Assembly: GCA_028711415.1 (NCBI GenBank)
Contig: JAQTSG010000003.1
Span: 1-45,222 of the forward strand
Length of the DNA: 45,222 bases
Reading direction: 5' to 3'
DNA from: Patescibacteria group bacterium
GTDB taxonomy: Bacteria > Patescibacteriota > Patescibacteriia > Patescibacteriales > JAQTRU01
Position 1 is the stretch's first letter; each line of letters starts with the position of its first letter. The notes beneath the pieces are model-generated. The model searched no databases. It saw only the letters and a list, made by a program, of their open reading frames with translations, and was not told where the DNA came from. The translations under genes were made by a program, and so were the position numbers. This document shows positions 1 to 8,899 of this stretch, one piece after another.

Positions 1-1
1 G

Positions 2-115
2 GTAGACGTTTCCCGGTTGGCTAATAGGTTAGGAGGCGGGGGGCATGTCAAAGCTTCTGGGTTCGTTCTGGAAGGAAAGATAGAAAAAGAAGGCAACCGT
101 TTTAAAATAATATAA
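2..115 (+). CDS. C-terminal end of a DHH/DHHA1-family phosphoesterase (NrnA-like), 5' truncated by the window
   Basis: Frame 2 reads VDVSRLANRLGGGGHVKASGFVLEGKIEKEGNRFKII*, containing the GGGGH..A.GF signature of DHHA1 domains. Confidence 0.75.
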   Translation, partial: VDVSRLANRLGGGGHVKASGFVLEGKIEKEGNRFKII

Positions 116-188
116 AAATAAAATAACCTGCCCGCCAATCGCTGCGCTCAAGGCGCTGGCAGGCGGGTAAAATAAAATTTGTATAAAT

Positions 189-217
189 GTAGGGACAGCA
201 CAATGTGCTGTCCCTAC
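189..217. repeat. GTAG-headed REP-like palindrome, copy 1
   Basis: gtagggacagcacaatgtgctgtccctac; perfect 14-bp arms around one central base; near-identical copy at 10908-10936. Confidence 0.85.
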
Positions 218-231
218 GTGTTATTATATTT

Positions 232-903
232 TTATATTATTTTTTTCTTCTTTTCCCGCCATTTGGCTATCTTTTTATGATCTCCGGAAAGTAAAATTTT
301 TGGCACTTGATATTTTTTCCCCTTAATGGCAAAAATTTCCGGTCGGGTGTATTGGGGGTATTCTAAAACCCCGGGAAGGGAGTGAGATTCGTCTTGCGAA
401 CTTGAGGCGTTGCCCAGGGCGCCCGGCAGGAGGCGGGTGATAGAATCAACAATCGCCATGGCCGGAATTTCTCCGCCGGTTAAGACATAATCGCCGATAG
501 AAATTTCCTCGTCAACGAATTTTTTTACTCTCTCATCCACTCCTTCGTAGCGCCCGCAGACTAAAATTATCTCGTCAATTTTAGAATATTTTTTTGCCAG
601 CTGCTGATTCCACCGCTTTCCTTTGGCTGATAGCAAAATAATTTTTGGTTTTTTATTTTTTATTTTTAATCTTAAGGTCTGCAGGGCTTTGTAGAGCGGT
701 TCTATTTTCATAACCATGCCGGCCCCGCCGCCGTAAGGGGTATCGTCAACGGTCCGGTGCTTATCTTCTGTCCATTGCCGCAAGTCGTGGATTTTAATAT
801 CTACGATTTTATTTTTTTGCGCCCGCTTTAAAATTGACTCATTAAAGTATGAGGCAAAAATTTCGGGAAAAATTGTGATGATGTGAAAAATCATTTTAAT
901 CAA
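232..903 (-). CDS. trmD: tRNA (guanine-N1)-methyltransferase
   Basis: [42 protein letters not shown] motifs. Confidence 0.97.
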   Translation of the reverse strand: MIKMIFHIITIFPEIFASYFNESILKRAQKNKIVDIKIHDLRQWTEDKHRTVDDTPYGGGAGMVMKIEPLYKALQTLRLKIKNKKPKIILLSAKGKRWNQQLAKKYSKIDEIILVCGRYEGVDERVKKFVDEEISIGDYVLTGGEIPAMAIVDSITRLLPGALGNASSSQDESHSLPGVLEYPQYTRPEIFAIKGKKYQVPKILLSGDHKKIAKWREKKKKII

Positions 904-1025
904 TTCTCAATTTTCAATTCTCAATTTTCAATTATTTATCCTTTAATTAATTTGTTGAAAATTGGGGCATTGGTTAATTGTTTAGAAATTTAAAATTAGA
1001 AATTGTATCTTTATCTATTATAACA

Positions 1026-1057
1026 AAAAGCCACTAACTTAAGAAGTTGTGGCTTTT
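1026..1057 (-). terminator. Rho-independent terminator-like hairpin downstream of the KH gene
   Basis: AAAAAGCCAC...GTGGCTTTTT inverted repeat. Confidence 0.7.
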
Positions 1058-1114
1058 TGTCTTTGCCCGCTCCAGCTGCCGTTAGGCGAGCGGTGGCGGG
1101 TTATCTAATTTGTT

Positions 1115-1450
1115 TTAGATTTTTAAATCATCAACAGATGAAGTGTCAATGTCAGCGCTTCTGGAATCCCTTCTGCCACCTACTGGCCTTCGAGCTCCTT
1201 CCGGGTCATAAATCTTTAAGTTGACCCGAGCGTTGTTTTTAGCTCCGACAATCTTTAAGAGAGTTCTCATCGCTTGAGCGGTTTGTCCCTTTCGGCCAAT
1301 CACATAACCCATATCAGACGGGTCGATTTTTAAGGTCAAAAGAACGCCCATTTCGTCCACTGTTCTTTCCACTTTTACCTTGTCGGGGTTAGAGACAATG
1401 GTCTTTACGATCATTTCCAAGAACTCCTTGTCTTGTTCAGCTTTCGCCAT
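1115..1450 (-). CDS. khpA: KH-domain RNA-binding protein (KhpA/YlqC-like); likely start at MAKAEQ rather than the 1528 ORF start
   Basis: KVKVERTVDEMGVLLTLKIDPSDMGYVIGRKGQTAQAMRTLLK; adjacent to rpsP and trmD. Upstream part of the ORF is palindromic repeat sequence. Confidence 0.88.
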   Translation of the reverse strand: MAKAEQDKEFLEMIVKTIVSNPDKVKVERTVDEMGVLLTLKIDPSDMGYVIGRKGQTAQAMRTLLKIVGAKNNARVNLKIYDPEGARRPVGGRRDSRSADIDTSSVDDLKI

Positions 1451-1766
1451 AGTTTTTGTCTTTTTCTTCCAAATTGACGTTATTGCCCTACGGGCAACCA
1501 CCCTATCCCGCTTAGCGGGACGGGACATGCGAATGCAGAGACTGAATCTCTGTAAATAATATTAACTCGCATTTTTGTGTCGGTCAGATTTGAAAGAGCT
1601 CACGGTTAATTATTACTGCTTGCTTGCCCCGTATCTTTTTTGAAAGACGCGGGTCTTATATAAATTCAGCAAGTTCTAGGATATTGTTATTATAACACAT
1701 TATAAATATTTGTCAAGGATTAAGTATGCCCACGAATTAAGTGCAAGAACTTGGTTTTGAACTTTA

Positions 1767-1829
1767 GATTCCACGTCGCTTCGTCTCGCCCCTCGAAGTC
1801 CCGAAGCCTCGGGACGAAGTGGGGTCAAT
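1767..1829. repeat. Dispersed palindromic repeat family B, copy 1
   Basis: gattccacgtcgcttcgtctcgcccctcgaagtcccgaagcctcgggacgaagtggggtcaat; homologous to 19825-19888 and, in its core, 19175-19215. Confidence 0.8.
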
Positions 1830-1838
1830 GGTTCTATA

Positions 1839-2219
1839 TTATTCAGTTTTCGCTTGTTCAGTCGGTTTTTCTTCTTTCACTTCTGCCTCCGCTGGTTTCA
1901 CTTCCTTGGCTTCTTCTGGCGCTTTAGCCGCAACCGGTTCTGCTTCGGCCTTTTTCCCGGGTTTAGAAGCTTTGATTTTTTCACCCTTGATTATGCCTTT
2001 ATCAATCAGGAGATTATTAACGGTCGGGGACATGCCGGCGCCTTTGCCCAGCCAGTAATTTATTCTTTCCGCCTTGGCCTGCAATGCTTTGCTATGGGGG
2101 TTATAAGATCCTAAAATCTCCAAGGATTGGCCATATAAATCGCGGCTCTTTTCCGAAATTATCAGACGATACATTGGCTTATTTTTTTTTCCGATTCTTG
2201 ATAATCTTATTGTTAACAT
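1839..2219 (-). CDS. rpsP: 30S ribosomal protein S16 with Ala/Glu/Lys-rich C-terminal tail
   Basis: MLTIRLSRIGKKNKPMYRLIISEKSRDLYGQSLEILGSYNP. Confidence 0.97.
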   Translation of the reverse strand: MLTIRLSRIGKKNKPMYRLIISEKSRDLYGQSLEILGSYNPHSKALQAKAERINYWLGKGAGMSPTVNNLLIDKGIIKGEKIKASKPGKKAEAEPVAAKAPEEAKEVKPAEAEVKEEKPTEQAKTE

Positions 2220-2395
2220 AATTGGGTTGCAGTTATATGGAGAGCTAAAATCATAAACTGCCCTTTATAATTTAATATTTTGATATTAACTTAATTTTTT
2301 GGAGAAGTCAAGTATTTTAATTAACCTTGACATTTGAAAGGAAAGGCGTTATTATGTTTTGTAGACAAAAGTAATTGTTTAATAGACAAATATAT

Positions 2396-2488
2396 ATGAA
2401 CCCCGTTAGAAATTCAGTTGTAAATTTAAATATTATTATGAGCGAAAAAGATCATAAGATTTCTAACGGGATTCATCCCGTTAGAAAT
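2396..2488. repeat. ACCCCGTTAGAAAT element (family A): single arm plus complete palindrome
   Basis: atgaaccccgttagaaattc at 2396 and atttctaacgggattcatcccgttagaaat at 2459-2488. Confidence 0.85.
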
Positions 2489-2761
2489 TTAGCTAAAAGC
2501 AATTGGTATGTCTATATTGCAGAAAGTTTAAAAGATAAATTATGGTACACTGGTTGCACGAGTAATCTAATTAAAAGGATAAAGGATCATAACGATGGCA
2601 AGGTTTATGCCACTAAATTAAGGAGACCTTTGATTTTAATATATTATGAAGTTTCATGCAATAAATATGACGCTTTTGCCAGAGAGAAATATCTAAAGAG
2701 CGGAATGGGAAAAAGATATTTAAAAAACAGGTTGAAATATTATTATGAGCGAAGGAAATAA
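2438..2761 (+). CDS. GIY-YIG nuclease-superfamily protein; start uncertain (2375, 2396 or 2438)
   Basis: NWYVYIAESLKDKLWYTGCTSNLIKRIKDHNDGK...LRRPLILIYYEV...REKYLKSGMGKRYL; N-terminal segment is repeat-derived. Confidence 0.85.
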   Translation: MSEKDHKISNGIHPVRNLAKSNWYVYIAESLKDKLWYTGCTSNLIKRIKDHNDGKVYATKLRRPLILIYYEVSCNKYDAFAREKYLKSGMGKRYLKNRLKYYYERRK

Positions 2762-4649
2762 CAAAATTTCTAACGGGATGAAGAATTTATTTAATTCAAA
2801 AACTGCTTACGAAGTCCTTGATTTATTTGTTAAAAGTGAGGGCCGGAAGTTCTATTTGTCGGAAATCGCCGAGGAATTAAAAAAAGACCCGGCTAATATC
2901 TCAAGGGAATTAAAGAAATTGGCAGATGAGGGGATTATAGCAAGGTCGGAAGGAAAAAAGAAACATTACGAGCTTAATAAGCGCTGTCCGTTTCTTCCGG
3001 AGATGACGGCTTTATTTAAGAAGCTGGATGAATTTGATTTTGGCAAAAAGTTTAGCCGGGATTGGTTCTTGGGCGAGGAAATAATAAATATTGACCCATT
3101 TTTTTCCCAGATTTGGCTTCGGTGTTTTGTGGAAAATTTTTATAAGGCCACCGGTCGCAATTACGAAAAGATAGCCGTTATCTATAAAGGCTATCATCTT
3201 TGGTTTTATTATGAAAAAAAAGATTCCTACGAAGTCGGCGAGCACCTGGTAAACAGGTTCCTGTCCGAGCCGGGCTATATGGCGGAAGTAAATAAAAATA
3301 TTGTCGGTTTCTCGGATCGGCTGCGCCAATACGCGGAGAAATTGCCGGAGACGGATTTAAAAAAAATAGCGAGTAAAAAACTTTGGGAATATTATAAAGG
3401 CCATGAAGACCTTCACCGCGAGTATTACCAATGGGGCTGGATTCCGGTGGCGGCGGATATGTTCCACAATAATTTAACCGACCGGGGCAAGAAAATTTTA
3501 AAAGGCTTAAAGACGCCGGCGGGAAAACAGGAGGAAGTTTTGGCCCTGCTTACCCAGCCCTCGGAAATTTCTTTAATCAGGAAAGAGCAGGAGGAGCTGA
3601 TGGAAATCGGGTCGGAGGTGCAGACCGATAAAAAACAATTTGCCCTTTTTAAGGAATTATTCAGAAAATTTAAAGAAGAGGATGTCAAAGAGTTCGGTCT
3701 TTATACCCACAGCCCGGAATATGAGAGGTATTTTGAAAGGGCCGTCAGGTCAATCTATAATAAGATAGACCCGAAAATTTTAGACAGGATAGAAAACCAT
3801 TACGCCAAATATTTTTACACCAAGTTTATTTATACCGAAGAGCAGGGCGTCTACAGCTTTGAGCATTTTCTTAAATCTCTGGTGCGGCTGGTAAGCAACG
3901 ACCCGGATGTGGCCGGGACTTTAAAAGAAGAGAGAAAGAAATTTTTGGATAAGGCGGAGGAGCGGAAAAAACTGATTAAGGAGATGAAACTAGACAGGAA
4001 ATGGATAGGTTTTTTTGATGAATGGGGCAATTTTATGGTAACTAAGATTTACCGGCGTTACGCCCAACTTCTTGCCATTTACCGGATGGTGCCGGTGCTT
4101 GCGGAAATCGGCCGGCGGATGGATCTTTCTTTAAAACAGCTTAAATTTATGACCAGCGAGGAAATTTACGAAGGCCTGTTCAATAACAAAATTGATAAGG
4201 AAGAAATTAAGGCGAGAGTTAATTTTTGCGTCTATTACGCGGATAAAAACGAGCATCTTTTCTATAGTGGCGAGGAGGCGAAAAAGATAGTAAAATACAT
4301 AGAGAGGGAAGAAGCGAAAGAAGTCTCGGAAATAAAGGGCCAATGCGGGGCGCGCGGGTATGCCAAAGGGGTGGTAAAAATTGTCAATGTAATTAAGGAT
4401 ATGGAGAAAATGGAGAAGGGCAATATTTTAGTTTCCATCTCCACCCAGCCGGATTTATTGCCGGCCATGAAAAAAGCCGCGGCTTTTATAACGGACCAGG
4501 GCGGAGTGACCTCGCACGCCGCGATTGTCGCCCGGGAAATAAATACCCCCTGCGTTATCGGCACGAAAATCGCCACGAAAGTTTTGAAAGATGGCCAATT
4601 AGTAGAGGTAGACGCTGACAAAGGAATAGTACATATAATCAAGAATTAA
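2745..4649 (+). CDS. Winged-helix protein with RPH-like middle domain and C-terminal PEP-utilizing (phosphohistidine swivel) domain
   Basis: N-term wHTH (FYLSEIAEELKKDPANISRELKKLADEGIIARSEGKKKHYELN); middle GRRMDLSLKQLKFMTSEEIYEGL; C-term QGGVTSHAAIVAREINTPCVIGTKIATKVLKDGQLVEVDADKGIV. Confidence 0.85.
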   Translation: MSEGNNKISNGMKNLFNSKTAYEVLDLFVKSEGRKFYLSEIAEELKKDPANISRELKKLADEGIIARSEGKKKHYELNKRCPFLPEMTALFKKLDEFDFGKKFSRDWFLGEEIINIDPFFSQIWLRCFVENFYKATGRNYEKIAVIYKGYHLWFYYEKKDSYEVGEHLVNRFLSEPGYMAEVNKNIVGFSDRLRQYAEKLPETDLKKIASKKLWEYYKGHEDLHREYYQWGWIPVAADMFHNNLTDRGKKILKGLKTPAGKQEEVLALLTQPSEISLIRKEQEELMEIGSEVQTDKKQFALFKELFRKFKEEDVKEFGLYTHSPEYERYFERAVRSIYNKIDPKILDRIENHYAKYFYTKFIYTEEQGVYSFEHFLKSLVRLVSNDPDVAGTLKEERKKFLDKAEERKKLIKEMKLDRKWIGFFDEWGNFMVTKIYRRYAQLLAIYRMVPVLAEIGRRMDLSLKQLKFMTSEEIYEGLFNNKIDKEEIKARVNFCVYYADKNEHLFYSGEEAKKIVKYIEREEAKEVSEIKGQCGARGYAKGVVKIVNVIKDMEKMEKGNILVSISTQPDLLPAMKKAAAFITDQGGVTSHAAIVAREINTPCVIGTKIATKVLKDGQLVEVDADKGIVHIIKN

Positions 4650-4666
4650 TTATGGAGTGGAGGCTT

Positions 4667-4716
4667 GCCCCGCACTTAACGAACCGCCCACAGGCGGAGA
4701 GTTATAGTGCCGGGGT
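4667..4716. repeat. Inverted repeat with nested small palindrome, 3' of the first swivel-domain gene
   Basis: gccccgcacttaac ... gttatagtgccggggt; nested ccgcccacaggcgg. Confidence 0.6.
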
Positions 4717-4847
4717 GGACGCAGACAAGGGAATAGTAAAGAAGTTATCAGCCAAAGGCTGACCAGCCTCTGGCCGGGAAGTAAGAAGTAAGAAGTGTGG
4801 ATGGTTTATAAATAGTGGGCTCAAATCTTATTTAACAGGGTAAAAAT

Positions 4848-6407
4848 ATGGCGAAAAAGAAAAACAGAAAACAGACTATTTGGTTCGTAGCCGAAAGAAT
4901 TCCGGATGTTAATTATATTATGACCTATAATATTTTTACTGGTTATAGTAAACATTTAAAGGAACAAGGCCTTGGCGATTCTCTAAAACAATTAATTTGG
5001 GTAATCAGGGATGGGGTTTTTAATCTTTGCTACGCGCGGGGAGAATTTGATGAGTTGGTTAAACGGATTTTTGTCAAAGCGACCGGCGGTTCGGGCTGGT
5101 TGGCTAAAATAAATAAAGAAGTGGAAATTTTTGCTAAGGAATATTTAATTTTGTCCCGGTCTTTATTAAAACTTGATTTAAAAAAATTATCTGACAAGGA
5201 TCTGATAGAAAGATTTGACCAGTTGCTTAAGTTGCAGATAAAAAGCCATGGCTGGGGCCAGGCCACGACTTGGCTGATTGACGCTGAATACCAGTTGTTT
5301 TCCAATTACCTTTTTAATTATTTAAAAGATAAAATCAAAAAAGACAAATTAAAACTGGGGCCGTCCGGCGTTTTTCCCGTTATTACCACGCCTCTTTCGC
5401 CCAGTTTCATAGAAATTGAAAATCAGGAAAGCTTAAAGATAGCTTATGAGATTTTTACGGATAAAGGCGCTTGCCTAATTTTTAAGAAAAATGATAACGT
5501 TTCCAAAATAGAAGCGGAACTTAAAAAGCAGAAGCCGGCCCTGCTTAAGAAATTAAAAAATCATCAGAAAAAATGGTTTTGGCTCCATTATAATTACCGC
5601 GGCCCGGTTTTAGAGCTTGATTATTTTCTCCAAATTTGGCAGGGCCTTATCCGGGAAGGAAAAATTAAGGGATATTTGAGAGAATCAGAAACTAAATACG
5701 GGAAGCTGAAAAAAGAGCAGAAAAATTTGCTGGCTAAATTAAAATTTGACGCCAAGCATGAGGAACTTTTTAGGCAGGCCCGCTATATTGTCTGGCTCAA
5801 AGCTTACCGCAAGGATTGCATGTATTTCGGCGCTTATATCGCTAACCAGTTTGTCAAAGAAATTGCCCGGCGCCTTTTTATTAGCTATAAGCAGGCGGAG
5901 TTTATGACTCGGGAAGAATTTGGCCGGGCGTTACTAGCTGGCAAATATAATACTAAAGAGCTTGATGAGCGGCCAAAATTTTCCGTTATGCACGGCACCT
6001 GGAATAAAGTTTATGTTTATTCCGGAAAAAAGGCGCGTGAGTTTTTAAAGAAAACTAAGTGGGAAAAAGAAAAGATTAAAAAAGTTGATGAGCTGACGGG
6101 TCAGACCGCTTCGCCGGGCAAAGCCCGGGGAATAGTTAAAATTATAGAAACGATTGAAGATATGCCGAAGATGAAATTGGGCGATATTATGCTTTCGGAA
6201 ACCACTTATCCGGCCCTGGTGCCGGCTATGAAAAAAGCCGCGGCCATTGTCACTAATGTCGGCGGCTTAACCTGTCACGCGGCGATTGTCGCCCGGGAAT
6301 TAAAAATCCCCTGCGTGGTCGGCACGAAAATCGCGACCAAGATTTTAAAGGATGGCGATAAGGTGGAGGTTGATGCAGATAAGGGGATTGTTAAAATTTT
6401 GAAGTAA
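4848..6407 (+). CDS. PEP-utilizing swivel-domain protein, paralog 2
   Basis: ARRLFISYKQAEFMTREEFGRALL middle domain; GGLTCHAAIVARELKIPCVVGTKIATKILKDGDKVEVDADKGIVKIL C-term. Confidence 0.85.
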   Translation: MAKKKNRKQTIWFVAERIPDVNYIMTYNIFTGYSKHLKEQGLGDSLKQLIWVIRDGVFNLCYARGEFDELVKRIFVKATGGSGWLAKINKEVEIFAKEYLILSRSLLKLDLKKLSDKDLIERFDQLLKLQIKSHGWGQATTWLIDAEYQLFSNYLFNYLKDKIKKDKLKLGPSGVFPVITTPLSPSFIEIENQESLKIAYEIFTDKGACLIFKKNDNVSKIEAELKKQKPALLKKLKNHQKKWFWLHYNYRGPVLELDYFLQIWQGLIREGKIKGYLRESETKYGKLKKEQKNLLAKLKFDAKHEELFRQARYIVWLKAYRKDCMYFGAYIANQFVKEIARRLFISYKQAEFMTREEFGRALLAGKYNTKELDERPKFSVMHGTWNKVYVYSGKKAREFLKKTKWEKEKIKKVDELTGQTASPGKARGIVKIIETIEDMPKMKLGDIMLSETTYPALVPAMKKAAAIVTNVGGLTCHAAIVARELKIPCVVGTKIATKILKDGDKVEVDADKGIVKILK

Positions 6408-6413
6408 CAAAAT

Positions 6414-7889
6414 ATGAAAATTCCTTTTAATAAAAAATGGGTAATTATTGAGAAAGAAGATTACGCTAATTACCTTTTTGTAGTGCCGGCCTGGGAGGGG
6501 TTTACTGCCAAAAATCCAGAATTTGGTTTTATCAATTGCCGCTGGCTGTCAGCCGAGTATATTGATAAAGCCTGCAATCTTTTTTTGCCCCAGGACGCTT
6601 ACCAGGAAATTTCTAAAAATTTTTTGGAAAGCATTTTTTCAAAGCCAAAAATTTGGGATAGATTGCATAAAGAGAACGTCTATTACGCCAAGGAATTAAT
6701 TGTTTTGGCCAATAAAATAAAAAGGTTAAATCCCGGCCGATTGTCGAATCGGGAGATGGTAAACTTTATAGAGCTTTTTAAAATCGCCCAGCAGGAAAAC
6801 CATGACCGCCGGGGGCCGATGTTTATGGTTGAGGCCCGGGACAACTTTTTCTCTAATTATTTAATAGAGTATTTAAAAGAGCGTTGCCAGGATCTAAATT
6901 CAAATATTTCAGCCCAAGAGTCTTTCCAGGTTTTAAGCACGCCCAGGCAAAAAAGCGCCCTAAAAAGGCAGAAAGAAGGCTTAATCAAAGTAGCTCTGGT
7001 TAAAGATAAAATAAAACAAAGCAGGCTCTTAAGGGCGCACGCTAAAAAGTATGAATGGCTGGAATATGGTTTACAGGGAAAAATTTTAAGCTTAGATTAT
7101 TTTAAAGAAGAATTGGCGCAAATTAGGCGGCGCGGAACCGTCAAACTCTTCGGAGAAATACGTAAAGAGCAAAAAAATCTTGTTAAACGGCAGAAAGATA
7201 TAGAAAATAAATTAAAAATTCATCGACAACATAGATATCTATTTAAAATTGTGCGAGATTCGATATATTCTAAAGCCGTAAGTAAGGATGCCCAGTTTTA
7301 TTCCTATTATGCTAGCGAGAATTTTTTTAAAGAAGTTGGCCGGCGCGGAGGCTTATCTTTAGAACAGGTAAGATTTTTAACGCTTGAAGAAACAGAGGAA
7401 GCGGTTCTAGGCCGGCAGGATTTCAGCAAACTAGCCAACGCCCGGATGAAATACAGTCTTCATTTTTCCGATAGGGGCAAGACTTTATTTTTTGATGGAG
7501 ACGCCGCTAAAAAGATAAGAAAAAAAATAAAGTTTGTTATTGACAAAAAAATGGTCCCGGGTTCAGCCGAGGAGCTAAAAGGCAATTCGGCTTTTCAGGG
7601 CAAAGCCATTGGCAAGGTAAAAATAATTAATACTCCCCAGGAGATGATAAAAATGCATCAGGGAAATATTCTTGTTTCGCATATGACGAATCCGGATATC
7701 GTACCGGTTATGAAAATGGCGGCCGCAATCGTAACTGATTTGGGCGGAATAACCTGCCACGCGGCGATTGTTTCCCGCGAGTTGAGAATTCCTTGTGTTA
7801 TCGGGACAAAATTCGCTACAAAAGTTTTAAAAGACGGGGATAAAGTAGAAGTTGATGCGGATAAGGGGATTGTCAAAATTTTAAAATAG
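6414..7889 (+). CDS. PEP-utilizing swivel-domain protein, paralog 3
   Basis: GRRGGLSLEQVRFLTLEETEEAVL middle domain; GGITCHAAIVSRELRIPCVIGTKFATKVLKDGDKVEVDADKGIVKIL C-term. Confidence 0.85.
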   Translation: MKIPFNKKWVIIEKEDYANYLFVVPAWEGFTAKNPEFGFINCRWLSAEYIDKACNLFLPQDAYQEISKNFLESIFSKPKIWDRLHKENVYYAKELIVLANKIKRLNPGRLSNREMVNFIELFKIAQQENHDRRGPMFMVEARDNFFSNYLIEYLKERCQDLNSNISAQESFQVLSTPRQKSALKRQKEGLIKVALVKDKIKQSRLLRAHAKKYEWLEYGLQGKILSLDYFKEELAQIRRRGTVKLFGEIRKEQKNLVKRQKDIENKLKIHRQHRYLFKIVRDSIYSKAVSKDAQFYSYYASENFFKEVGRRGGLSLEQVRFLTLEETEEAVLGRQDFSKLANARMKYSLHFSDRGKTLFFDGDAAKKIRKKIKFVIDKKMVPGSAEELKGNSAFQGKAIGKVKIINTPQEMIKMHQGNILVSHMTNPDIVPVMKMAAAIVTDLGGITCHAAIVSRELRIPCVIGTKFATKVLKDGDKVEVDADKGIVKILK

Positions 7890-7894
7890 ATAGT

Positions 7895-8818
7895 ATGATT
7901 AGACTTATAATCTTAGATTGCTACGGCTTAGTTTTGAATGAAGGTTATCCCAACACGGCTAAAGCTTTGGCAAAAAAATTCGGCGGGAACTGGAAAAATT
8001 ATCACGATATTTTTTACCATAAATATTTTAATTTAGCCGCCACCAGAAAAATTACGCAAAAAGAGGCCTGGCTTCTGCCGATTAAAGATTTTAACCTGCC
8101 GATTTCTTTGCCGGAAATTAAAAAATTGCATTATGGCTTGATGAAGCTTAATAAAGAAACAGTTAAATTAAATGAGGAGCTTAATAAAGGGGGCTATGAG
8201 ACTCTGCTTCTTTCTAAAAATACGCGCAGCCAGCTGGCTGATGTCGTAAAAAAGTTCGGCTTTAAAAAAATATTTAAAAATATTATTAACACCTGGGAAC
8301 TGGGTCTACCTAAAGCGAGCGAGAAAACTCTAAAGTTGATTTTAAAAAGATTTAAAGTGAAGCCGGAAGAAGTTATTTATATTGACGACCAGGAAAACAA
8401 TTTAGTTGACGCGCGCGGAATAGGGATAAAAACGATTTTAATTAAAAATTTTAAAGATATGAAAAAGGAATTGGAAAAAATTTTAAAAGTTGGCTCTCCC
8501 AGGGAGTTATCTGGAGTTTTAGCTTCTCCTGGGAAAGCTAAAGGCAAAGTTAGGATTATAAAAACCGCTAAAGATAAAAATAAAGTAGTTAAGGGCGATA
8601 TTGTAGTTTTGCCTGATTCTAATATGAAACTGCTGCCGACCCTGCGCAGCCAGATTGCCGGCTTTATTATTGAAAAAGGAAGTTTAACCTGCCACGTGGC
8701 AACCTTGGCGCGGGAAGCAAAAAAACCCTGTTTAGTAAGGGTTAAAGAGGCGACAAAAATTTTAAAAGACGGCGATGAAGTTATAATTGATGGAACGAAA
8801 ATTTTGGTTGTTGGGTAA
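7895..8818 (+). CDS. HAD-like hydrolase domain fused to a phosphohistidine swivel domain
   Basis: N-term IILDCYGLVLNE (motif I), LLLSKNT, VIYIDDQENNLVDARGIGIKTIL; C-term GVLASPGKAKGKVRII...GSLTCHVATLAREAKKPCLVRVKEATKILKDGDEV. Confidence 0.85.
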   Translation: MIRLIILDCYGLVLNEGYPNTAKALAKKFGGNWKNYHDIFYHKYFNLAATRKITQKEAWLLPIKDFNLPISLPEIKKLHYGLMKLNKETVKLNEELNKGGYETLLLSKNTRSQLADVVKKFGFKKIFKNIINTWELGLPKASEKTLKLILKRFKVKPEEVIYIDDQENNLVDARGIGIKTILIKNFKDMKKELEKILKVGSPRELSGVLASPGKAKGKVRIIKTAKDKNKVVKGDIVVLPDSNMKLLPTLRSQIAGFIIEKGSLTCHVATLAREAKKPCLVRVKEATKILKDGDEVIIDGTKILVVG

Positions 8819-8825
8819 AAAAAGA

Positions 8826-8876
8826 GGACCGAGTCTTCTTAAAGCAGATATCTCTTGCTTTTAGAAGACTCGGTCC
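8826..8876. terminator. Long terminator-like hairpin (21-bp arms, one mismatch)
   Basis: GGACCGAGTCTTCTTAAAGCA - GATATCTCT - TGCTTTTAGAAGACTCGGTCC. Confidence 0.75.
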
Positions 8877-8899
8877 GTGAACCATGGAAAGAGCGGGGA

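Noticed and set aside
232-2219. Missing rimM between rpsP and trmD as a notable loss
   Set aside because: rimM is absent here, but could be elsewhere; operon rearrangement is common in reduced genomes.
2438-2761. GIY-YIG protein as transposase for the family A element
   Set aside because: The gene carries element arms, but only around its N-terminus and end; stand-alone YhbQ-like GIY-YIG proteins are common and not known as transposases. No evidence beyond proximity.
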